Shown piece by piece: positions 44,601-55,787 of a stretch of 64,000 nucleotides of DNA (within the stretch, counting starts at the first letter, position 1; each line of letters starts with the position of its first letter). Origin of the DNA: Microdochium bolleyi (taxonomy: Eukaryota; Ascomycota; Sordariomycetes; Xylariales; Microdochiaceae); the NCBI GenBank assembly GCA_001566295.1, contig KQ964249.1:1736001-1800000 (forward strand), read 5' to 3'. The notes beneath the pieces were generated by a model. That model saw nothing but the letters and a program-made list of their open reading frames with translations, had not been told where the DNA came from and searched no databases. The translations under genes were made by a program, and so were the position numbers.

Positions 44601-47600
44601 CAAGTCGCGGAATGAGTCATGGTCCATCTGTGTAGTTGGCTTTCCGTCCTCGTCAAAGGCGGTCGCAAAACCAAGGCGTCCTTCTTTGACAGCTTCCGAC
44701 TCGAAGAGGGCCTTTTTGCCGTGCCAGCTGGACAGGTTGCCAAGTGTGAGCTTGATGAAGCGGCCGAAACATTCTGCTTCTCGAACACTGCAACCAAAGA
44801 TCATTGCGCGAAGCCTGTTCACACTGAAGAAGCGATCGTACAGGCTAGCCAACTTGAAGTTGGGGACCTGGTTGGCGTGGATAAACATCAGCATGGAGTG
44901 GGAATACTCCGCGTCGGCTGGAGATAGGAGGAGTCGTGGCATGAGGCATTCCTCAATCAAGGAATCTGCTACTGCGTTGGACTTGTCAATGGGTGCTGGG
45001 AACCAGATTGAGCTTTGCTTGATGAGGAGCAGTCGTGTTTTCCCCAACCGCTCTTTGCAGGCATTGATCTCGGCGAGCAAGTCCCTCTGCACTTGTTGTA
45101 GTGCGGCAGTCCTCTTCTCCCTCTTGATTTCGCCGCTGCGGCTCATATCGCTGCGATCTCTCCTCAACTCATCGAGTTCTCTTGCCACCTGTACAGACTC
45201 GGCATTGTAGCTCGGTCTCGGTACGGCCAAGTCCCCTGTCGACAGAGACCAAAACAAGGCCAAGAATTCCGGACCGATCTTCTCTAGGGTGTTTGCTGGA
45301 AGTAGCTCCCGCACGGCCGCAATAGTGGGCTCGAGAACCTCGAGGAAACGGTCGGACTTCCGCCCGTTGACTTGTTGCTGCTCGACGGACTTCTCTCTAG
45401 CCTCCTGGTCGTCCACGGCCATTGCGTCACCACTCTCGGCAGTGTCCTGGTTGTTTTGCGTGCTGTCGCCATTGGTAGTTGCCTGCGTGCTGGCTTCCAC
45501 TTCCATGGCAGATGACGCGGGCTCGGCGATTGGTAGCGAACGCCCAGGCCCCGTCATAAAATAGGCCAGGCTTCCACGGCCGATCAGGAAGGCCAAGGCT
45601 GGCTCGAGACCAAAATCGGTCAGGAGTTGAGGGACGCCAGGAATCAGAGCATCGAACTGTTCCGGTGTCAAGTTATGGCGGAGGAGCTCCACGAACTGGA
45701 CCAAAGCTTGCTGGGAATCGTCTAGAACAGTGGCGAGATATTTGACGTGAGCCTCACTTTCTGGGACTTTATAGATTGCTGATTGTCGGTATTGCGCGAT
45801 ACTGATTAGCAGCTGGGAAGCGAGATATGTCTTCTTGAGAGAATTCATAAATCGCGTTGCGCTCTTCTCCGACTCGAAACGCTTGTCGCCTAGGTGCACC
45901 AATGTTTGACGCCGTAAGAGCTCTCCGCCACTCAGGGCTGACAGTTGAGCTTCAGTGAAGTCAATGCTGGAGACTATGCCGCCCATAGACGAGATGAGCT
46001 CCTTGAGGATGATCAAGTCGGTCGAGTTACCGCGGCCAACCTGATCATTGACATATTGGATGACCGGTGTCGGATCAATGTTGCTGAAACGCCTGAAAAC
46101 TTTGCCTGAGAACTTTGACAGAGCTTGCAGCCACCGACTTGTCAGAAGCACTGATGTCTCCTGCGTTCGGCTTCTTTGCTTGCCGCCCAAAGAACTGAGC
46201 AATGACCAGACAAGCACGTCGTAGCCAAGCTCTGTGAAGTACTTGGTGCATTCGACAAAAGCTTCGATCAAGTTGCTGTAGGCCTCGATTTGATCGAGGG
46301 CTACTTTGCAAACTACGCCAGGTGATGATAGCGCAGTCTTCGCCAGCTTCTTCGCAGAGCTGGAAATGTTCTGCAGGGACAAGCGCTTCAGCGTGGCGAG
46401 TGTGTCTATGCGAGCAGCCTTGAACACCTTGACCATGGCTGGTAGACGCGAGATCTGGCCTTCATAGCATTCGGCGTAGATGTTGTACCGGACTTGTGTG
46501 GGATAGTGCTTCAGCAGGTCCCAGACAGCAGCCACTGCATCGACGTTAGAGGTTGTGAAGCTTAAGGATGGGACCAGAATGCGGCGGAGGAGGTCCTGCC
46601 ACCTTGCCATGTTCGCTTCGGACATGTCTTGTGCAAAGCTCTTGACGCCAATAGCTGCAATCTTCTTCACCAGGGTGGCTTCTCTGCCAATGTTAACGCC
46701 TGACACGTTGAGGAGCGTGCCGCAAAGTGTGAAGAAGTCGTCCACATTCTGGCATACGGGGACATTGTCGGCCCACTCGTCCAGATAGAATTTGTATAAG
46801 ACGCCCTTGCTCACACCATCGGCATGCGGCCACCGCAAGATCTTGGCAGGCGTGCCTTCAACAAGCCGAATAACTCCCTTCGCAACGCCGCTCTGGTCGG
46901 TAGCAACATCAGGCTTAACCACGTTGGCGGGAACAGGCCGGACCTCACGAGGGCGACTGTTCGAGGCAACCTTCTCGACAGAGTGAAGAAGTATCCGGTT
47001 GATGGCAGGGTAGATCTCGTCAGGATAGGCTTCGGGAAGCCACGGGAATCGTCCAAGCAAGAAGAGTGCTTCGGGGATGGCTCCGGCGACAAGGAGGTGT
47101 GTGACAAGATCTGCCTTATGGGCCTCACGCGGCTCAGGCAGTGCTGTCTCCTCGTCAGCTTTTGCGTCGTTCGTATCGGCTTTGTTAGCATCGGCTTTGG
47201 TGGCAATGTCGCGATGTCTGGGTAGAGTGGGCAAAGTGTCGTCTGTTAGAGCCCCGGCTGACAGTAGAGCATTGGGTTCAGCCGCATGTCTGCTGGCTCT
47301 TTCCTTCTCTTCCAGTTCCTTGACTCGGCGCTCTCTGACGCCTTCCATTTGCTCGTCCGATGGCCAGAGGTGGGGGTATAGATCGGTCAAAGAGACGAAG
47401 CCGATCTTGATGAGGAAAGCAGCGAGATAGTAGAGATTGGCGGGGAGCGTCTCGTTCCTGTCTCGAGCCTCCGAGGTGTAAAATCGGAACTTGAATCCTA
47501 GCAATTGTGCTGCCGTCCGGTTACCTGGCGGTGGGAGTGTTTTTGTCGCTCTCAACCACTCCAGACTAATATCAGAGGAAGTTGTCACTTGCTCAGAGAG

Positions 47601-48881
47601 CTCGATCTCGAGCCGTTGAAGCTGTTCCTCGTCGGCCGCTCGGCCGCCGAGTTCGAAAAACGCGTCGAGGTGGTTCTCGCGCGCTCGGGGCCAAAAGAGC
47701 CGATCGCGTTCCAGGCACTGCTCAGATACCAGCAACTCGAGCTCCTCAGGACTGAGATGCTCATTCTCCGGCAAGGCCCAGCCAGGTAGACCGCCTGAGA
47801 ATGATCTGCTCGCTTGCTCGATCTGGCTCCGAGGCCACCACGAGCTCATTCGCAGGAATCGTGTGTAGAATCTAAGGTTTCGTAGCATCGTTGCCGAGAA
47901 CACATCTATGACTACGTCAAGGACGCGTCCAACGTCAAGATCGAACGTTCCGATCAGGCCCTTGACTCGTTCCCAGGCAGCATTGACAAGCGCGAAGTCG
48001 AATTCGCGGTTGTATGGGGTGCGATAGAGTTCCGCAGCAAGTTTCGCGTAGCCTTCGGACTCTTCGCGCAACAGATTGTAGTTTGCTTGTCGGTAGAGCT
48101 GGTTTGTCGCGTAACGCACCCCAACTCGAACAAACGTACTGCGGATGAGGCCTAGCTGTTCTAGCGTCGGCGCATCGAGAACCTGCCGTATAAGGTTTAG
48201 TGATAGTCCTGTGGCGGAGATGAAGTCCCTCAAGGGAAGTATCGATGTGCTGTCTTCCGAGTCGGCGAAAACGGAAATCGTATCAAGGAATAGCGTCCTT
48301 GGATCGAAGTCGAACGAAACTTCTTCAACAGCGTCCGCCGCAGGAGGACCGAGAATTTGTTTGATACACTCTCCCGCATCGCTAGGGACAAGCTTATTCT
48401 CAAGCACGGCACGGGTGAATTCCTGGGATATCGTCGAGATCTCCTCAATATCCTCGTCGTTACGGGATTTGATACCGTAATCGATGACATCCTGACGTCC
48501 ACTGCTCTGCCAGTTGGAGAGACGCGCTTCCGTCAGGACCGTGTAGCAGAAGTTCGTTGTGATCGGTGACCGAGGTTGGACTGATACTGGCGTGGCAGGC
48601 TCGAATGGCGTCGGTGGTACACTCGGGGTGACAGGCTGGACTGCTGAGCTGGCGGCGCGCGACACTGCAGGTGATGGCGGAGCTCGGGACGCCTGAGACG
48701 ATTCTCGCCGCTCATTCTGTCTGCGGGAGTTCCTACCAGCACCCGACGCACGGCGGCTGTGCGATGGGCTGGCGTCCGCGAAGTCCCGATCATGTTGCGC
48801 CAGACCCGTGTCTGCTGGACGGTGAGGTGCGGGTCGGCCGGCACCAGACTCCCGGTCGTTGCGCTTCCGTTTGGGAGGCAT
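41636..48881 (-). CDS. THO2: THO complex subunit 2, 2379 aa
   Basis: Largest subunit of the THO/TREX complex, which couples transcription elongation to mRNP assembly and export and limits R-loops. Exons 48881-44289, 44232-44144 and 44093-41636. The first exon codes for 1531 residues: a disordered basic N-terminus (MPPKRKRNDRES) to about 110, then the helical THO2 N-terminal and central repeats (WWPRSQIEQ, DLYPHLWPSDEQMEGVRERR, HSMLMFIHANQVPNF). The second exon, only 89 nt, encodes TGDAPDDKKGAGKNSSLRPS and ends in EFKPIGD. The third gives about 820 residues of Arg/Asp/Ser/Gly/Pro-rich sequence with many SR, RD and RGR pieces, probably an RNA-binding disordered tail. Splice signals are GTAAGC/ATAG and GTAAGC/CTAG. 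It is divergent from the homoserine acetyltransferase gene across 1.1 kb. Confidence 0.93.
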
Positions 48882-49987
48882 GTTGCTGTAGAGAAATGGT
48901 CATTGAGTGTCCGTTGTGTTTATGCATAATGCATCATCGATTGCGTCGTCGACAAGAGCCGACTCTCGCGAGACGGCTGCTCGTCCCGAGGCGTCGATAG
49001 AGGGAGAGCGTACTATGATTTGTGGTGTCGATGGAGGTTGTCGCCTGTTCGGTGGCCCGCACGACGGTGTATTATGCGCGATGTGAATTGGCGGACGATA
49101 CGAGCCGGCGCGGATTGAGATGGACGAGGACGATGGAAAGATGCAAGAAAAAGGCGGAAAAGAGTGTGGTGATGGCGAAGATCAGCTTGCACAAGTGCCC
49201 ATTATCATCACGGCTGGACGGCAAGCAGCTCGCAGCCTTGTGCCAAAGACAAGCTGGGCGCTGCAAACAGTTTGGCTGCGAATAGAGACTAGGGGCAATG
49301 ATGCGCTGCGCCGGGAGTGTCGCAGTGCTCGCTGGCGTCGCTTCGTCGTCGTGTTTGTCGCGGGCGACGGGCGGTGGTTGGAGTGTGCTGCAGGCAATGA
49401 AGGCTGCTTGCTGGGAAGCAAGCTACGACGATGCGATGGTGTCTCGCGTCTGCTCCAACGACAGCCGTCTTTTTCGGGGGCCAGATGGGGCTGGCTGCTC
49501 CGCCGCTGCCAATCATCATCGTGAGCGGCGCGTGAGCTGCACAATGGCTGTAACAGGCACCGACCGGCCTGCTTACCTAAGGCTGTCGTCGATGGAAGCC
49601 GTGCCCCACCCGCCCTGCAGAACCCCCCCACTTTCCGTCTCCAGATTCGAGGTACTTTGACTCTGACCACTTGTCAATGGCTGGGTATGTACTGCGTACT
49701 CTCCAAGAAACTCCTCCACAGCCTCTAGTGAAAGCTCCGGAGGTCGGACTTAGGTAAGCACGTCATGCTGCGAACGATGAGTCTTGCACCACAGTCGGCG
49801 GGAAGAAATAGAGTGGGGAGGCGGTATTATCGACCAGCAGCTTGAACAGCTTGGATCGTGCTCGTCCTTACAACTACTATCATATCTGGTGCCATTAAGA
49901 GTCGTCGGGTCACTCTTGCCACACACGCCATACCGTTTCCATCAAGGGTCGTTTCTACGAGAATCACCTCCATCTACTACCGAAGCA
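48882..49987. promoter_or_regulatory. Divergent intergenic region THO2 / homoserine acetyltransferase
   Basis: 1.1 kb between divergent start codons, holding both promoters and leaders. Frames on either strand here are short, Arg-rich and without domains. No specific factor site assigned. Confidence 0.5.
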
Positions 49988-51632
49988 ATGTCAGCTCCTA
50001 GTGAAGCCGGCAAGCCGGCGTCATATGGTCAGTACTGTTCCCTGGCACCCCACGTATGAGCACGCCACAGTTGGACCTCAGTGACTGAATACTTCCAAGA
50101 AAGAACGCAGCAACAGCCAGAGAATCCCTTTTCTGCCCTGATACCAGACCAGAAGATTGCCATCATACCTAGCTTCACGCTCGAGTCAGGCGAGACTCTC
50201 ATCAATGTGCCCCTGGCGTACACAACGCTGGGCAAGCTCTCACCAGGAACCGACAATGTCATGGTCATCTGCCACGCCCTCACGGGCTCTGCAGACGTCA
50301 GTGACTGGTGGGGTCCGCTGCTCGGCGGTCCTGGGCGGGCCTTCGACACGTCCAGGTTCTTTGTCATCTGCATGAACAGCTTGGGAAGCCCGTATGGCAC
50401 AGCTAGTCCTGTCACCGCCAAAGATGGCGACCTCAACAACGAAAGATATGGGCCCGAGTTCCCCCTGACCACTATCCGGGATGACGTCCGGTAAGTGCAT
50501 GGTTTCTGATGTTCGTTTGAGACCTGGTGCCCAGTGCGCTGACCAGTACCCCGGCAGGCTACACAAACTGCTGCTGGACGACCTCGGCGTCAAGCAGGTC
50601 GCCGCGGTAATCGGCGGTTCCATGGGCGGAATGCTGGTCCTGGAGTGGGCTTACTTTGGCAAAGACTACGTCCGGGCCGTCGTCCCTATCGCGACATCGA
50701 GCCGACATAGTGCTTGGGGAATCAGCTGGGGCGAGGCCCAGCGGCAGAGCATCTACGCCGACCCCAAGTATGACGACGGTTACTACCCATTCTCGGACCC
50801 GCCGGTGACAGGCCTTGGGGCGGCGCGTATGTCGGCGCTGTTGACCTACCGCAGCCGCAACTCGTTCGAGGCTCGCTTCGGCCGCAACATTCCCGACCCG
50901 TCGCGCCAGCAGACGATACGCGGCAAGTCGCGCCCTAGCACGCCCTCCGAGACCCATTTCCAAATTCACAACGACGGCCACAAGTTCTCGCGCACGTCGA
51001 GGACGAACAGCCAGTCCGACAAGCCGGGTGCCGCCCCTGCAGCCACGGCATCGCTCCTCTCCGCCGTATCTCTGGAGATCGCAGAAAGCGAAGGTGCCCC
51101 ATCCCTAGATCCGCAGTTCTCGGGCCCCAAGCTTGGGGGCGGAACCCTGACCCGGGAACAGTCGGTCCCTACATCAACCTACTTCTCCGCGCAGTCCTAC
51201 CTCCGCTACCAGGGCCAGAAGTTCGTCAAGCGGTTCGACAGCAACTGCTACATCGCCATCACGCGCAAGCTTGACACGCACGACGTCTCCCGCGACCGCG
51301 CTGCAACGATCCCCGAGGCCCTCGCCATGATCGAGCAGCCGACGCTGGTCCTCGGGATCGAGAGCGACGGCCTGTTCACGTTTGCCGAGCAGGAAGAGAT
51401 CGCGCAGCACGTGCGGCATGCGCGGCTCGAGAAGATCGACAGCCAGGAAGGGCACGACGCGTTCCTGCTGCAGTTCGAGCAGGTCAACCGCTTTATTCTT
51501 GCGTTTCTGAAGGAGCACCTGCCGGACATTATGCAGCGCGAGGGCGAGCAGGTCGAGGAGGCCGCGGTCGGGGCGATGACGAAGTCGAGCACGTTTGGAG
51601 AGGCCGAGGTGGATGATATCACAGCCTGGTAG
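49988..51632 (+). CDS. MET2: Homoserine O-acetyltransferase, 507 aa
   Basis: Transfers an acetyl group from acetyl-CoA to homoserine, the entry to methionine synthesis in fungi. Exons 49988-50027, 50082-50490 and 50558-51632; introns start GTCAGT and GTAAGT. It is an alpha/beta hydrolase fold. The nucleophile elbow GGSMGGM puts the catalytic Ser at 171; Asp420 (ESDGLF) and His449 (EGHDAF) complete the triad. Conserved core pieces are CHALTGSADV, GPGRAFDTSRFFVIC and SLGSPYGTASP. Between about 285 and 360 there is a Ser/Thr-rich insertion in the lid region (SRPSTPSETHFQ, SRTSRTNSQSDKPG), typical of filamentous fungi but of no known function. No mitochondrial presequence. The short first exon (MSAPSEAGKPASYG) is supported by exact phase joining. 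Confidence 0.94.
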
Positions 51633-52183
51633 TGGTGGTTCCTTTTAAAAGAATGTGATGACTGGCATGGCTTCAACACGCCACTGCGTATATTCCTGCG
51701 AACTTCTATATGTGGTATCGTGTTCATGTGATGTATCTTGCAGTCTCGACTCGGCTGTGAAGCTGCACAAGCTCGTGAAGCTCCGCAGGCCCAGCAGGTC
51801 TTGTGATGGCGGCGCGGTCTACCTTCGGAGGATGACTTATTCGCAACGCAGACGTACCAGTTTAGAGACCCTCCTGGGCTCCCCGCCTGACCCTTTGAGC
51901 GAAGCGGCATCCTCATCACACGTAGCTTTGCCGTGATAGTTGGGCCTTGGGTGCAGGACCACCATGGCGGAAAGACGACTCGTTGCCCAACGACGTGGTA
52001 TAGGGCTGGAGCGTGGCTATGTCGTTGCGCATCCCACTCCGTGAGGGCCATACAGCTGAAGTGCGAGTCTGGGGATGTTTGAGGTGCCCGTGCGCGTTGC
52101 CAACACGATGATTTGACACACACGCGTGGGCTTAGAGTTACGAGAGATTTCTCGTCAGCCCTTGTCAGCCTCAGAGCAACCTC
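51633..52183. other. Convergent intergenic region
   Basis: 3' flanks of the homoserine acetyltransferase and cyclin genes, which converge. No other feature seen. Confidence 0.6.
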
Positions 52184-53217
52184 TCACGCTGGCATCGCAT
52201 CCATCCTCATCATCATGGCCGTCTCCTCATCCATCTCCGGGGCAGCCTGGTTGCTGCCGTTCCCAACCCGCTTGAGCCCTCTCTTTGCCATCTCCCCCTC
52301 GACAAACTCCCTCGTTACCATCCCGCTCTCAAACAAACCTTGGAACTCCTCCCGCTGCCTTGTTACCCACGAGCTCACACTCCGCATAGCGACTACCAGG
52401 AACCCGAGCTCCTCCCTGTCGACGTCGAAGACCTCCCACCACGCGCAGTCGGGCATCCTCGCGCCAAGGTCGCGCGCGGCGTTGTAGATGGCGGCCACGG
52501 CGAGCGCGTTGGGCTGGTGCGTCAGGTACACGAGCTGCGGCGAGAGTAGGGCCGTGTTGAGGTACGCGCACGCGGCGCTCGAGATTGCGTTCTTGTCGCC
52601 GGGCTGGCCGAGGAAGTCGAGAGCCTGGAGGTATGTGACGGCCAGCGGGTGCGGGAGGGCGACGTGCGTGTCGAAGGCGAGGCAGTAGAGCACGCGCGAC
52701 TCGATCTTGAGGATCTGGGTCTGCCGGGTTGTGTAGGCCGTGTCCGAGAGGTAGTATGTTGATGGGTCGGCGTCTGCTTTGGTATCGGCTGGGGCTGGTC
52801 GGAAGAGGTGCGAGCTCGGCGACATGAGGTAGGCGTAGACGTTGCAGATATCGCGAGCTGGACACGGGTGCGAGCTCAGTTTCGCGACAAGGTAGATGCA
52901 GGCGGCCGAGACGTCCTATGCAAAGTTCTGTGTAAGCTGTGCTGCAGTTTTGTAGAGGGGCATTAGGCCATTCTGAGAGGGGAGCTACTCACACTGAACT
53001 CGTAGAGCATTGGCGATTCTGCGAGCCAGTATCGGGCCAGAACAATGTTGGCGCACGCCGTAACGGACTGTGGCAGGCGAAGCAGCAGACCAGCAGCCTG
53101 TGTCAAGGTCTGGGTGGAGAAGAAGACGACATCTTGTAGATCTGAAGGCAGAGCACCGGAGGAGCTTCGCTGGTAGAGCTGGTCGACCGTGGCCAGCGGA
53201 TTGGTCATGTGCGCCAT
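52184..53217 (-). CDS. Cyclin-domain protein, 318 aa
   Basis: Exons 53217-52993 and 52915-52184, phase-0 intron (GTGAGT to CATAG). Residues about 20-130 form a first cyclin fold: ACANIVLARYWL, then DVSAACIYLVAKLSSHPCPARDICNVYAYL with its typical small-residue AA pair and lysine. A second fold follows, with ILKIESRVLYCLAFDTHVALPHPLAVTYL and AVAAIYNAARDLGARMPD. This two-fold layout and the ILKxE...L.F...H...Y pattern resemble transcriptional cyclins (L, K or Q/FAM58 types) more than mitotic B cyclins. No destruction box seen. The C-terminal 35 residues are polar. The partner kinase cannot be assigned by eye. Head-to-head with CSN6 over 402 bp. Confidence 0.8.
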
Positions 53218-53619
53218 CGCGGCGAGGCGGGATGTTGTAGGAGCAGCTGTTGCAAGTGTGGACGAGCTGCGCGGCGCCACCAGAAGTTGTAAAGAGAGAG
53301 CACTGCAGCCACGGCGGCCGAGATCGCCGGAGGCGCCGCAGTGGGGCAACAACTCACCCCGGGCTCCGGGAGCTGTCCCTTGGCGCACCACAGCTGCCTA
53401 AGAGCCATGACCTATTTGCGGGGGGTGACCTCACCTCACCTGTTCACCACAACATCTCGCAGTCAACTCGAGCTCAAGCACACACCAGGGCGACAGCGTC
53501 TCCCTTCGCACAATCACTCCCGCGGGGTTGTGAACCGCAACAGCACCAGTCTCGACGATTCCACTTCCCCACGATTACAACCACGACTACCTCGGTCACG
53601 CCGTCACAACCCCGCCACG
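53218..53619. promoter_or_regulatory. Compact bidirectional promoter cyclin / CSN6
   Basis: Only 402 bp separate the divergent ATGs, so both 5' leaders and core promoters must share it. Contains CT-rich leader sequence on the CSN6 side. No defined factor site assigned. Confidence 0.55.
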
Positions 53620-54914
53620 ATGGCGGCCAACGCGAGTGCGCTGCTTTCGTCCCAGAAGGCGTCCGACTCTGGGCTCCACGCAGTCCTTCACCCACTCGTC
53701 CTCCTCACAATATCAGACTACATCACGAGACACACCCTCAGAGAACAGCGCGGACCAATAGTCGGCGCCCTCATCGGCCAGCAACATGGCCGTGAAGTCA
53801 CAATCGAGCACGCCTTCGAGTGTGCAACAACCGCTGTCGACGACAAGGTGATGCTCCACGCGGACTGGTTTGCCCAGCGGCTAGAGCAGAGTGAGTCTTC
53901 CCAGAAAGAGTGCACCCGGCGAACCATCGATTGCTGACGCGGGCGACAGTGAAAATGATGTACAAGTCACCACAACTCGACCTCGTCGGCTGGTACACAG
54001 TCCTCCCAAGGACCGGCCCGACAGCCTCGGTATTGCCGATTCACAACTGGGTTCTGTCCGAGCACAATGAGTCCGCTCTTCTCCTCGCATTCCACCCCGA
54101 AGAGGCCGTGTCACACTCAGCCGGCAGCAAGCTGCCCTTGACAATATACGAGTCAAATTGGGAGGCGGACGAGCCCAAGCCGGACGCTGGCGAAGACAAG
54201 GAGATGAAGGATGGCGAGGCGCCCCTCCAGATCAGATTCAGGGAGCTGCCATACTCGGTCGAGACTGGTGAGGCCGAGATGATCAGCATGGACTTTGTCG
54301 CGAGAGGCGCTGGCAACGCAACCGTGGTGCAGCCCCGGGACACCAAGAAGCCCGCAGCTACCAAGACCGAGACGGATCCCAAGGGCAAGCAGCCGGCTAC
54401 GCAAGGCACAAAGGAGGACGAGCAGGATGCCTCCGATGAGCACATCCTCTCGAACGACGAGGAGGAGATGATCGCTGCGCTCACAGCCAAAGCCAACGCC
54501 ATCAAGATGCTCCAGTCTCGCATCAACCTGCTCACCACATACCTCGAGCGCCTACCAGCGTCATTCAAGTCAGGCGAGAAGCCGATGAGCAGCGAACACC
54601 AGGCTGCCAGTGGCGAAAACACCATCCCATCATACACGATCTTGCGTGCGATCCAAGCGCTTTCCGACAGACTATCGCTGCTTGCCGCGTCGTCAGATGC
54701 GTCGACAGGGCTCGAGCAAGAGATGCTCAGCGAGGCCAACGACGTGCACCTTATGGAGCTGCTAAATGACGTGATGCAGAGCGTAACCGAGGCGCGGGGC
54801 ATTGGCAAGAAACACGGCGTCATCGAGTCGGCAAAGGCCCGCAAGAGCAACATGGACAACCTGGCAGATCGCAGCGCCGCTTACATGTCCGGGGCTGGCG
54901 ACCTGACCGTATAG
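53620..54914 (+). CDS. CSN6: COP9 signalosome subunit 6, 411 aa
   Basis: MPN-domain subunit of the COP9 signalosome, which removes Nedd8 from cullins; in moulds the complex controls development and secondary metabolism. Exons 53620-53890 and 53950-54914; the 59-nt intron (GTGAGT, GCTGAC branch, GACAG) splits the second methionine codon of MKMMYKSP. The MPN fold at about 20-175 has SGLHAVLHPLVLLTISDYITRH in two parts (GLHAVLHPLVLLTISDY, then ITRHTLREQRGPIVGALIG) and LDLVGWYTVLP. The HxHxD zinc ligands of the catalytic CSN5 type are absent, as expected for CSN6. The C-terminal half has a charged acidic linker (DEPKPDAGEDKEMKD) and the helical bundle that docks the complex (LQSRINLLTTYLERLP). 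It could be confused with eIF3f or Rpn8, but the N-terminal block fits CSN6 best. Confidence 0.88.
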
Positions 54915-55787
54915 AGCACACCTCGGAGACAAGAAATTTCCCCACCTGTGGACTGGGCACTACCTCAAATCTCGGCGTTTCTGTGCTGGTTGAGATTACA
55001 CAAGCTCTGGTTGGAAGCAGGGGTACTTCTTTCTGCTATCAGGCATCTTCAGAGCTCCTCATGCACGAACATCGATGCTAGGAAACCGTGCATAATACTA
55101 CTAGAGTTGCGCGGCTACAAGTGAACGCTAAGAAGTTGTTCACGGAAATTTGCCAGAGTTCGACAGACACGTCCCGAGTAGACCGAAGAAGCATCTTGCG
55201 ATAGCCCTACAGGGATGTAGAGAAATCCATCAAAGAACACCACCATTCATGTAGACGGGAACCAAATGGAAAGCTACTACACGAGGATGAACGTTTCATG
55301 AGACAGGAAGCAGAGCACCCTACACGAATAAATGAATAGATGAACATCTAAAATCAAATCAAACCAAGCATAAGTGATATTCAATGTTTCCTGAAGTACC
55401 CTAGGGTACACTGCCCAGACTTTTTCCGGACCATTAGCTTTGTGTGGAGGTAGAACCTTATGGCATGAAGGATCATTTTCGCAAGGAGACCAATTTTGAC
55501 GAATAGCATCACAAATCATGATTTGTTTGAACTCTGGTTCTCGTCGCCACGAAGGCTCACACAAGGAGTCTGTTATCCCAAAGACGAAGAAGAGGAAATC
55601 AATTGTCCAGTTTTGGAAGGCATCGATACACTAAACTCCAGGAATACAGAAGCCCGTTGTAGAGCAGATTTGACCTCCGCCTGCCCGAACACAATCTATC
55701 ATTGTCTGGTTCTTTGTTTGCTTGGTTAGATGTCTGCAAGGCACAAACTCCAAGCAAGTGAAGTCACCTCTAACTATTCACCCCCGA
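54915..55787. other. Convergent intergenic region with palindrome
   Basis: 3' flanks of CSN6 and the dehydrogenase gene; relatively AT-rich. Contains GTACCCTAGGGTAC, a perfect 14-bp palindrome, at 55396-55409. No gene seen. Confidence 0.6.
55396..55409. repeat. 14-bp palindrome GTACCCTAGGGTAC
   Basis: Perfect palindrome in a convergent intergenic region; shares its core with the one at 32592-32603. Confidence 0.65.
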
